Shown here: positions 8,541-17,783 of the stretch, in pieces
How the letters are laid out: every line of letters starts with the position of its first letter
Numbering within the stretch: the first letter of the stretch is position 1
DNA from: Laetiporus sulphureus 93-53
Lineage: Eukaryota > Basidiomycota > Agaricomycetes > Polyporales > Laetiporaceae
Assembly: GCF_001632365.1 (NCBI RefSeq)
Contig: NW_024468558.1
Coordinates: forward strand, 124,285 to 188,284
Direction of reading: 5' to 3'
Length of the DNA: 64,000 bases
Notes under the pieces: model-generated
Database searches by the model: none
Seen by the model: the letters and a program-made list of their open reading frames with translations, nothing else
What the model was told of the DNA's origin: nothing
Made by a program: the position numbers and the translations under genes

Positions 8541-9692
8541 CTAGTCGTAGATGCGCGGGTGTACGGCTTGTAGGTTCCATTTAGTTTTGGGTATCGGTGT
8601 CCGAGTACGTTCCGAGTCGTATGTGGTATATTTGGAGACGTCCTCTTCCCTCACTGGGGTATCCTTGAAACGCATACGTTGCCAGGGTATAGGTGCATCG
8701 TCGAGATAATAGTAGCCGTGAGTGCGCTCCGGGCATTGAACCTTCCTTTCTTCTACGATCCACTGGGCATTGACTGGGTATACAAATAGATGGTTGCGCG
8801 ACGTGGGGGTTCCTACGAACAAGACCGTATGGATATAGTGGTCTGGGTTCGCTAGCCAGATGCATACGATGTCGAACTTCTCAGGCAGCCCTATTTCTAG
8901 GCCGATCTGGATATCGAGGGGTACGTGAAGTACGACATGGGCTTGGAACTTGCGCGTATACCATCGTATCATTTTGTGATCCCAGTAGATCTTTTCCTTC
9001 CACTCTTCTTCTTCTTCCTCCGTCCTCTTCCCTCCCTTGCTGTCCGGTTCATCGTCGCTTTCTTCGTCTTCTTGAGCGCGGATCCTTTGACCACCGGGTA
9101 TAGTGAGGAGATTAGGCAGTTTGGGCGCCTTAGGATGTAGCTTATGGAAGTTATTAAGTAGCAGGATGTAATCCCTTGCTATGGTAGAGCGGGGTATCCA
9201 GGTGTTCTCGGTGTCGTCCTTCCCCTTCCATTTGACCAGGTATAATAGTCCAGTCTTGGACTTTTTACTGTCGAGGATTTGGCTAATGGTAGGGGCTTCG
9301 CCTTCCGGAACGGGTATAGTAGTATCGTCCTTTTGTACGCTAAATTGTGCAGGGTGATAGGGTATTAATAGGGATTCGTGGAAGACGGGGTGTATATGAC
9401 GCCAAGCGGGTGGAAGCTTGAGTCTGAATGCCGACTTCCCGACCTTTTCTACTATACTAAATGGTCCGTAACGTTTATCGTCCAGCTTTTTGCTTGGTCG
9501 AGTGGTTGTAATATTAGTTCCTTCTAATAGTACCAGATCGCCCTTGGTATAGGTCGCATGGTCCGGGTATTTGCCATCGTGGTACTTCTTCATTTGCTTT
9601 CGTAAGGTGATTAGTTGCGTCCCTGGAAAGTTCCTCCATCTCTTTCGTCCATTCTTCAGCCGATTGGTTACGGGGTTCCTTCCTGGTTTCAA
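8541..9692 (-). pseudogene. Retrotransposon integrase C-terminus, chromodomain and unknown C-terminal extension
   Basis: Open for 383 codons in the frame next to that of the main integrase ORF; the frames meet near 9600-9620. It begins to be meaningful at KKYHDGKYPDH and GDLVLL (integrase C-terminal/GPY-F-like part with RYGPFSIVEKVG), then a chromodomain (YLVKWKG...ENTWIPR...I...FH, about residues 140-190) that defines a chromovirus and would direct insertion through histone marks. After an acidic linker there is a further 150 residues with no motif I recognise (from KIYWDHKMIRWY to the end). The frame change suggests a small deletion between short repeats of ATGAAGAA in an ancestral ANEEMKKYHD-like segment (inference). 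Confidence 0.8.
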
Positions 9693-10599
9693 CTCCCGTA
9701 TAGGGATGGTATCCGTGCGTAAGGTAGAATGGGGTATAACCGGTGCTTGCTTGTCTATGGTTTCGGTATGCGAACATAGCGAGGGGTATTTTGGAAGGCC
9801 AGTCGTCCTGTCTATAGAAAGTATATATCCTCAAGTAGGTCTCTATTTCCTGGTTCATCCGTTCAGTCTGCCCATCCGTCTGAGGGTGGTAGGCAGTAGA
9901 GGGATTCCCTTGGACGCCCAACTGTTGGTATACATCCTTAGTAAACGAGGATACGAACTGTGGTCCCCTGTCAGACCATATCCTTTCTGCTAGTCCGTGT
10001 GCCGACATTACATGCTTAATGTACAAGTCCGCATAGTCCTTCGAGTTAATCGACTCCGTGCAGGGTATAGCGATGAAGTCTTTTGACTTCAGGTCTACAA
10101 ATACAAGGATGGAGTCGTACCCGTCTACAGTAGGTAGTTTTACAATAAGGTCCGTGGAGATGTACTGCCAGTTATGATCTGGAACTGGATTTGGCTCTAA
10201 TGGTGCTGATCTATGTTGGCGGTTAGGTTTGGCCTTTTGACAGGTCCCACAACCTTTCACATACGCCGTAACATCTTTGATCATCTCCGGCCACCAGTAC
10301 GATCGCTTGATTAATTCCATGGTCCTTTCTATTCCGGGGTGTCCCATGAATGCGGCATCGTGGTGGGACTGTATTACTTTGCCGATTATTTCTTGGTTAT
10401 TTGGGATTATGAGAATTTCACCCCCCCTCCAGAGCGTGCCGTCCTCGGCTGACTCGAGCTCCTTTTGAGGCAAAGTTTTCCATAATAAATACTCGGAGGA
10501 ATGTATGGCGCAGAGGTCGCGGATGGCGTCTGTCCCTACAACTTTGGTACTCCGGAACAACTCGGCAGGTAGTACGACCTGATTATCCAAGTGATCCAT
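9514..10599 (-). pseudogene. Retrotransposon integrase core
   Basis: In frame with the RT ORF, separated from it only by one TGA. It carries the HHCC zinc-binding region (SHHDAAFMGHPG...GCGTCQKAKP), then the catalytic core with Asp in STDLIVKLP, Asp in WSDRGPQFVS and Glu in TERMNQEIE (DDE triad), and YHPQTDGQTER. The frame is lost after HLTKANEE near 9610, where the true continuation lies in the neighbouring frame. Its role is cDNA integration. The catalytic residues are intact. Confidence 0.88.
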
Positions 10600-10617
10600 A
10601 CCGTCGTTGTAGTCTGG

Positions 10618-12354
10618 TCATCTGCTAAGAGCGTCTGCTGCGCTATTCTTTTTGCCTGGGATATGATGGAGTTCGAAATTGTACTCAGCGAGGAATGACA
10701 TCCATCGTGCTTGTCGGGGGTTGATCTTCTGGGGTTTCCTAAAGTATGTCAGATTAAGGTGATCAGTAAAGATCTGTACAGTATGCTTGGCGTGTATTAA
10801 GTAGTGTCGCCATTCTTCTAGACAATCTACAATAGCGAGAAGTTCTCTATCGTACACTTGATAGTTCTTCTCGGCGTCCTTGAATGACCTACTATAATAA
10901 GATACTGGTACCCAAAGATTATCTTGCTTCTGCATAAAAACTGCCCCGAGGGCGAATTGCGAAGCATCTACTTCTACCATAAACGGGTCCTCGTCCGTAG
11001 GTATATGTACAATTGGGGCCGAGGTAAGGAGGTCCTTGAGACCTTGGAAGGCACTCCGTTCAGTGTCCGTCCATTCCCATTCTCGGTTGCCCGTAAGGTC
11101 CGAAAGAGGCTTGGCCAAGGAGCCGAAGCCTTTTACAAAACGTCTATAATAATTACAAAACCCGAGGAACTGTTGCACGTCCTTCTTGGACCTGGGTTCT
11201 GGCCATTCTGCAATGCCAGCAACCTTTGCAGGATCCATGCGAAGCTTCCCATGGCCAATGATGTGACCTAGGTACTCAGTTTCTTCGACATGGAACTCGC
11301 ACTTTTCAGGTTTGCATGTCAACTTGTGTTCCCGGAGTATTCTAAGTACTTGTTTTACAACCTGGCGATGTTCTTCCATGTCCTTGGTGAATATTAAGAT
11401 ATCGTCCAGGTTTACCATAACTTTTCCAGTGAGGATTAAATCGTGGAAGATGTCATTCATCATCATTTGGAATGTCGATGGTGAATTAGTGAGTCCGAAG
11501 AACATCACTAGAGGTTCGAACAGACCTCGGTTCGTGACAAACGCGGCCTTTTCCTCATCGCCTTCCTTGATTCGTATGTTATTATAACCCCACCGGATGT
11601 CGAGCTTAGAGTAGTACTGGGCTCCCTTAAGCCGGTCGAATAAGTCATTGATTAGAGGGAGCGGGTATTTATTTTTCTTGGTTACTTCATTGAGCCGTCT
11701 ATAGTCCTGTACCGGCCTCAGCTTGCCATCTTTTTTCTTGACAAAGAAGAAGGGGGCGCCCCAGGGGGATTTAGACTGTCTGATGCGACCAGTCTTCAGG
11801 TTTTCTTCAAGGAATATATCCAGAGCTTCTTGCTCCTTTACGCTCATTGGATATACCTTTCCACAGAAGGGTTTCGCGCCGTCTACTAGTTCTATGGCGT
11901 GATCCCATACTCTGCGTTCAGGGAGCTGATCGAATTCAGCTTCCTCGAAGACTCCCTTATAATCCCAGTATTCTTCTGGAATGACCTCTTGCATGCTCTT
12001 AGCTTTCGTGCTTTTGCCTTGAGCAATGGCTAGGTCAGTGGCCTTGGTGGCTCGTATGTGTTCGTATTCGGAAAACTGCTTCCGAATGTAGTCGCTGTCC
12101 AATGCCAGCACCTTGTCCCCATCTTCCAACTTGAGCTCCCCGCAGTTACAATGCGTGAAGCAAAGCGTGCGTTTAGCCCAGTCAATGTCAGGGTTGTGAT
12201 CCTCCAGCCAATCGAATTCGAGGAACATATCGTGGTCCAAGAGGGTGGTTATATTGAATGATCGGCGCTCTCTATGGCCTTGGATAACTATGTCTAATAA
12301 TACATAATGCGTCATATCGCCGTCACGGTTGGGGGTCCCATCTGCGTTGAACAC
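10618..12354 (-). pseudogene. Retrotransposon reverse transcriptase and RNase H
   Basis: 578 open codons between two in-frame TGAs. RT blocks are PFFFVKKKDGKLRPVQDYRRLN (about 200-222), SKLDIRWGYNN (first catalytic Asp at 252), FGLTNSPSTFQ, and an active site that reads NLDD at 315-318 instead of YxDD. LGFCNYYRRF and the RNase H domain (VDASQFALGAV, YDRELLAIVD, TDHLNLTYF) follow, ending ADALSR. The N-terminal VFNADGTPN...HDMFLEFDWL belongs to the protease-RT linker. The TGA at 10618-10620 interrupts a SR-R-PDY junction typical of this family. Tyr to Asn in the active-site box would be expected to cripple polymerisation, unless this clade uses it normally. Confidence 0.9.
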
Positions 12355-13881
12355 TCAGAGCGGTCGATCGAACGGTATCTTAGGTATCTGGAACTTAGAT
12401 ACGAATTGTTCGTCGATACAACACCCGGTGCAACCTGAGTCTAGAAGGGCTTTGGCGGGTATATTCCTATCCTCAACTTCTATTGTTACAGGTATATCGA
12501 TCTGGCGATGTCGTCGTACTGCACGGACGTTGAATTGTCCTCGCAGTTTAGTACCGGTCGATTCGAAGCCAGCAGTCCCTCTTGCTGTTTCTGCTATCTC
12601 TGTTACGACTTCGGTAATCGGGGTATTGTTTCGTTCTAGGATCAGCTGGGCGACTCGGTCCCCATACTCGATCTGGAACGGGGTATCGAGGGTATTAATT
12701 AGGAGTATTTTGACTCGACCAATGTAATCAGAGTCTATTACTCCTGCTCCTACGTCTATTCCATGTTTTACAGCCAGACCTGAGCGCGGGGCGATGCGTC
12801 CGTAGCATCCGCTGGGTATCATCAACTTCAGGCCGGTATCTACGAGAAGACGGGAACGTCCGGGAATGACCACTTCCTCCGCCGAATGCAGATCGTACCC
12901 TGCTGCACCTTCTGTTTGGCGGGTTGGTACGATGGCTTGTGGGTGGTCTAAAAATACACGCAAAGTGGTTTTCTGTGCCTTCTTCTTCGGTGTACGCCTT
13001 GCCGATGTCGAAGCTTCCACTTGCAAACCGTCTGTGTTCTGGACTAAAGAAAAGTTAGAAATTGAGCTATTCACGGAATTAAGCACCGATGCTTTTTGAT
13101 CCGGCCGAGCTCGATCAGGCACCGCTAAGGTCCCGTCATCCCGAGACCCCGTTTTCGCTCCTACTACTGTTACATTAGAGTGGGCACCACTACTTGTACC
13201 CATATTGTCCGACGTAGTGCTAGAAGTACAGTTGAGAGTAGAAAGAATAGAAAATCGAGATCCACTAGGGAGTGGTGGTGTCCTGTCGTCTGCGTCAGGG
13301 GTACTGAATTTTTCCTTTCCTGAGCTTAGACCCTCCTGCCCACGTCCCTCCGAGGTGTTTTCAGGTACGGCTTGATGGCGCTTCTCAGGCTTTGCCTCCA
13401 CCACCATCAGCTCGACTCTCCTCGGGGACCTACCTTTTGTTGACCCGTCTAAACCATGGCCCTTCTCAGGTCTCGCGACCTCCGTGACCATGGAATGGCC
13501 GTTAATGGTCAGGGGTGACCCGTGTAAACCAGGGCGCTTCTCAGGCTTTTGGGCCTCCACCACCGAGGAATGCACGTTATTGGTCGGGGAAATGAAATTG
13601 TCCGGATCGAGTCGAGAGTCCTGCAAGACTTGCGTACTTAAGCCTTGCCGAATTGAAAACCCGCCTGGTTGAGCAGAGCGGGGTTGGCCGCAATGGCCGC
13701 CTTGAATGCTCGTACGGCCTCGGTTTCTTCTACCGTACTGGCCCGAGCTGCAGGCTGGGCATCCTTTTTGCGCCAGCACTGCGCCTTTCCGTCGTAATAA
13801 TGGGTGTGCCATATATCCGTGCACGACCCCTTTTCCGACCGTTCCTTTCTGCAGGTACCACACTTTCGGTGCTTGTCGCAT
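12355..13881 (-). pseudogene. Retrotransposon Pol N-terminus: dUTPase and aspartic protease
   Basis: In the -1 frame relative to Gag; coding use probably begins at 13656 after frameshifting, since the region above it overlaps Gag. Residues about 80-300 are a Pro/Ser-rich linker with repeated KPEKR motifs. Residues about 306-446 are a full trimeric-type dUTPase with all five motifs: AAGYDL, PRSGLA, GAGVIDSDYIG, GDRVAQLI and RGTAGFESTG (Glu where Gly is usual). The protease follows with LLDSGCTG at about 479-486 (DSG in place of DTG, common in this group). A TGA at 12355-12357 stops the frame just before the RT ORF. A dUTPase lowers dUTP and would limit uracil in the cDNA; its order, Gag-dUTPase-protease, resembles betaretroviruses rather than usual gypsy elements. 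Confidence 0.88.
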
Positions 13882-15773
13882 TCATTTTCGATGCCTACCG
13901 TCTCCTTGTGTGGCACTGCCTTTCCTGCCTCATCGACGTTTCTGATGGGCGCCCTTCCCGTTGTCCTAACCGCGTTGACCGTTGCCGTTGTAGAACCTTC
14001 CTCCTGGTGGACTTGTCGGGTCTTGGAGTCCTTGACTTTCCCCTTGCCCTTTCGGTCTTCAAAGGTGGATGCCCATTGCTGCTGCTGTTGAAGGTCCAGC
14101 CGGGCCGCAACCTGTTTCCATAGGCTGTAGCTATTGACGTCCCAGCTAATACCTTCGGACGACCATACTCTATCACAGAGTTCTTTTCTTATGGCCGTTC
14201 TTAGTAATTGGAGCAGCAGCTGCTCATCCTTGTACCCCGAGACCTTGACCCAATGTTCCCATTCGGCTTCGAATTCCTCCCAAGGCTTGTACCTTTGCTG
14301 CATGCTGCGCAGCATCTGTTGACCTTCCAACTCCGGATTCGCGGGGTAATACATCTTTTTGAAATCTGCGATGAAGTCCTGGAGCGTGGCATATACTGGT
14401 GGGCCCCCCATCATCCTTTCCAGAAGGGAGGCTTTCCAATGGTCGATTTGTGGTCCTCGGATGTATGACATTGCCCAGCGAATTTTACTTTGTTCGTCTT
14501 CGAACTCGCTGGGTTTCATGACGATGTAGTTCATTACATCGACAAGCCATGCCTTTGCTTTTGCCTTGGTGCCGTCGAATGGCTCCGGGAGGTTGACCTT
14601 TGGCCCTCGGAACGATTTCCTGTGTACTTCGTCCGAGGATGCCGGTGGCGGGGCTGCAGAGCGACGATCCCGTTCTGATGGTGGAACCGGTCGCTCTGGG
14701 GGGAACGCAAAATGTGCCCCTGCCAACTCGTCATCTTGGTCTCCCTCGTAGGAGTGTGCCGGGGTTATTGGGGGCGTCTGCACCCTAGAGGGCGGCTGCT
14801 CAGGGTTTGCCTGGTGTGCCGGCTTGAGCCCACTAGGGCCGGCGGGTCCGCTGACTCCCTTTACCCAATTTCGAATGTCCTGTTGACCCGAGTCCTGCCT
14901 TCTTTTGCCCTTATCGACCAGTTTCTTAGGCGATCGTATTGGAGAAGGTGGGGGCGGACGCCTCAGGGCTTCCAGTAGTTGAATGCGGATTTCTTGGGTC
15001 TTGTTAATTTCTTCTAAACCCTTTACCCTTTCTTCACTGGATCGGAGCGCCCTTTTGAAGTCTTCCAGCTCCCTTGTCAGTTTGTGAAGCTGGTTGCCGC
15101 GCTCCGTTGCTCCGGCCATTTGCTCGTTGATCTGCCTCATGAGGCGATCTCGGGTCGCTTCGACCGCCAGGCATCCTTCCCGTGCTTCCGTTAGTTCCCT
15201 TAGGGCCGTGTCGAGCCTGCCACGCAGACGGTCGTAGTCTGCCTGGAGATGTTGGTAAGCTCACCGCATATCGACAGGTTGTGTCCAGAATCTGGGGGTT
15301 TCCTCCGTTGGTGGGGGAAGGCCAGGTCGCGCCAGGTAGTAGCTCTGCCTATTATCGGGGAGCCTGTATCGCTCGTACCCTGGTGGAGTTCCTGAAGCGT
15401 GACTCGACCAGACGTAGTCCTGCCCCCTTGCTGCTCCTCCGTGCCTTGCCACCACATCTACTGGTTGCATCCGATATCGCTGTCGATCTTCTTCGGAGTG
15501 ATCCCGAGCTCGGATATCGTACTCCCATTGATGGAATCGCCTCCCTGTTCTTGGCTCATCGGGGTAGAGAGCGGCGAATTCCTCTACTAGCCTGGCGGAA
15601 GGCCCTCTCCTTCTGGGGAGCGCTTCTATCATGGCTGGAGTTAGGAAGTAGCGGGGAGTGGGAGCGAGGATGTTGGTGTCATTGAAGGATGGTGGAGTGG
15701 ATGCCCGGGGTTCTGTACCTTCAGGATTTAGGTGTCCTTCTACGGAATGTTCAGATTGTGCGATGCCGGCCAT
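13638..15773 (-). pseudogene. Retrotransposon Gag, interrupted by one TGA
   Basis: Two pieces in the same frame: 15773-15261 (170 codons) and its continuation to 13638, which is open right after the TGA at 15261-15263 (AYQHLQADYDRLRGRL...) and includes the 500-codon stretch starting at 15140. The second part has a coiled coil, then the capsid-like segment (VNLPEPFDGTKAKAKAWL, DHWKASLLERMM, AKKMYYP-like FKKMYYPANPELEG), and near the end a Cys/His-rich segment (CDKHRKCGTCRK...C...H...CW) rather than a plain CCHC knuckle. Gag forms the particle and binds RNA. The TGA could be a nonsense mutation of CGA or a readthrough codon; I favour mutation because three other TGAs show the same pattern. Confidence 0.8.
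13656..13662 (-). promoter_or_regulatory. Probable -1 ribosomal frameshift site GGGTTTT
   Basis: The minus strand reads GCG-GGT-TTT-CAA in the Gag frame, giving a canonical X-XXY-YYZ heptamer G-GGT-TTT sixteen bases before the Gag stop (13638-13640). After a -1 slip the frame continues into the dUTPase-protease ORF. A downstream stem or pseudoknot was not worked out. Confidence 0.6.
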
Positions 15774-15812
15774 CTTCGGTATCGGTATCTGGTCGGGGTT
15801 TTGACGACCTGT

Positions 15813-16133
15813 TCAGAAAGGTTCTTCTTCGTCGGAGGAGATACCGTATTCCTCGTCGAACAGGAGATGATATAGCTCCTGGTCGTCTTCGACTGGTTCA
15901 AGAGTGTGCGGTGCTTCTTGAATTATTCGATGTGGCTGGTATTCGAGCCTTTCGTAGTAGTCGATGATGATCTGGTAACGGTAAAGGATGAAACGAGCTT
16001 GGGCGACGTGAGGTTGATAAATGAAGTCTGCCCGGAAGATGACGCTAATATGCTCGTAAGTCTGATCCCACTCCACGGGTCCTGGTGATATGGTATAGAT
16101 ATGGGTGTATCCTTCCAACGAGAACCTTTGCAT
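15813..16133 (-). pseudogene. Upstream retrotransposon ORF, in frame with Gag
   Basis: 106 codons from MQRFSLEG to EEEPF, ending in TGA at 15813-15815. The same frame stays open from there into the Gag start at 15773 (TGRQNPDQIPIPKM...), so this may be the true N-terminus of a longer Gag rather than a separate protein. The C-terminal part is acidic. No domain recognised. Confidence 0.5.
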
Positions 16134-17152
16134 TCGATGTTGTTATCTACTCGCGTGCTTGACGAGTTGTTCTTCACTAGGCCTCGTAATGACCCAGACG
16201 CAGCTTTAGAGTCCTGCTACTCCTAGTAGGTCTATTTACTACGGAGTCCTGAATGGTGCAGTTCGCAGTCGCAGAGGGGTCTTTGTGGTCTTTGATTATT
16301 TCACCACCAGTGTCCAACTACCTCTGAAGGGATGTAACCTTGGTCCACCTGCCGTTCCAGCAGAGCTTTCCGAGAGTTCGTCCCACACCAAACGACTATT
16401 TGTCTACGTATGTACCGGTAACTAAACCCCTAAGTAAGTCAGAACTGCGCAGGGGTTGAATACGTGTCTGGTGCCTCTTTTAGCACTGAGCAAGTAGTTT
16501 TATTCCCTTGCTACTCGAGGTTATGCAGGTCTCGCCGAAGCGGTCCAGAAGTGTTGCTGATTTACAGCTTCAGAGCCTTTTCAAAGGTGACTCGTTCCTC
16601 CCGCAAGTTCTCCCTTGTCTGCGGTTGTTACGTCTGCTACCCCTAGACCTGGTGGCTAGGATGGCGACGTTAGAGGATAAATCCTCCGTATAGCACGGCA
16701 GCTAGGCCGAGGATATTTTTTATGGACGAGCAGCCCCACAGTGGGTATGGCGCAGCACCTTGGCTATAGCGCTCTCACCCCGCGTGGTACCCTTCTAAGG
16801 TGCACTGCGTCCCTTTCCCCTAGAGGTGCTGATGTCAACAGGCACTCCTGGCCCTTCTTGACAGCCCTAATGCGGTTTTAACCACTAGGTTTATGTGGAA
16901 AGTCCCCTTACGCCTGGGGTCGCGGCAAGATTTGGGACTGTAGTATATCGCCCACTTTCGCAGGAGGCTGGTTTAGGGCCTATGTATCCTGACTAACAAT
17001 CCGCGTATTCGCTTCACCGAAGAGGTTCAGCAGGGCGCAGCTAAGCCCGAGGAATGTGGAAGAAACCCTGACTGGGTACGATGAGGATGGAGTTGATCGA
17101 CAGTGAAGTAGCAGTCTGAGGCGTCGACCGGTGCCCACAGACTATGGAGAGT
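16134..17152 (-). other. Retrotransposon 5' leader
   Basis: About 1 kb between the primer-binding site and the first ORF. Only short open frames without motifs. It presumably carries the packaging signal (inference). Confidence 0.5.
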
Positions 17153-17163
17153 AGTTTCGAGTT
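17153..17163 (-). other. Predicted self-priming primer-binding site
   Basis: One base inside the 5' LTR, the element sense strand reads AACTCGAAACT. Its exact reverse complement AGTTTCGAGTT lies in the 5' LTR at 17256-17246, where the transcript should begin 27-34 nt after the TATATATA box. No TGG complementary to a tRNA CCA end is seen. This is the arrangement of Tf1/sushi-type self-primed elements, where the first 11 nt of the RNA prime cDNA synthesis. Confidence 0.65.
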
Positions 17164-17164
17164 A

Positions 17165-17610
17165 TGTGAAAAATCTCAAAAACTCCTGGATCCGCTCTTG
17201 CCTATCCCGTCAGGGATCTTTAGCTTAAGTGGAGGAGTAAAGACCAACTCGAAACTGAGGGGTAGGCCTCAGCTCGAGCGGGTATATATACAGGAGGGGC
17301 TGGACCCCTGGTACCGGGTGTAGGACCCTGCGTACCCTAGGTTTGTAATAATACATCATTATGGCGTGCTATGGCATGCTCAGGCCTAGTGAAGTCCGTC
17401 TAAGTCTAGGAGTGTCTATGGAGTCCAGGCCTATGATGTCACTATGATGTAGGGTCACGTGACTGATACATGTCCGAGGGATGTCCGAGTGGCGTGGGTA
17501 TACTATGATATATACGTGGAGGCGTAGCGGTATCTTCTATATATGGTAACTAGGTGGATAAATAATGGTCCGTGGGCGCTTGAGACTTGTGGCGCGGAAA
17601 AACCGTGACA
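17165..17610 (-). repeat. 5' LTR with promoter
   Basis: 446 bp, TG...CA. On the minus strand it holds a TATATATA box (17290-17283) and, about 30 nt downstream, the predicted RNA start at 17256. Confidence 0.93.
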
Positions 17611-17615
17611 AGACA
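17611..17615 (+). repeat. Target-site duplication AGACA (right)
   Basis: Matches 8048-8052 on the other side of the element. Confidence 0.9.
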
Positions 17616-17783
17616 AGGATAGCACTGCTTAGGCCTTTCTGCTCAGACATTAACATTGAGCTCACATATCTGTATCTAGTGGTACGTAGTACATGATTAT
17701 TCTCTTTTTCTCGTGCTACATCAATCTTGCTTCCGACACCGTCGTTCATGGCCGTCGAACGGCCAGGAGACACAGGAGAATTA

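Larger units (their letters stand above)
8053..17610 (-). mobile_element. Full-length Ty3/gypsy chromovirus LTR retrotransposon with dUTPase
   Basis: The 9558-bp element is bounded by 446-bp LTRs (8053-8498 and 17165-17610), both TG...CA, and flanked by AGACA duplications. Genes read on the minus strand in the order Gag, dUTPase-protease, RT-RNase H, integrase, chromodomain, C-terminal extension. The polypurine tract (GGAGGGGGG on the minus strand, 8502-8510) abuts the left LTR. The primer-binding region next to the right LTR is complementary to the LTR itself, suggesting self-priming. I count about 16 differences between the LTRs (roughly 3.6 percent), 15 of them transitions, so insertion is not very recent. 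Four in-frame TGA stops, a frameshift near 9610 and an altered RT active site mean this copy is probably dead, though a related master copy may exist elsewhere. Confidence 0.92.

Noticed and set aside
17165..17610. Idea that the retrotransposon truncated IRG copy 3
   Set aside because: The homology of copy 3 ends near 17830, about 220 bp from the LTR, and the DNA left of the element is the CRN gene, not the missing GTPase part.
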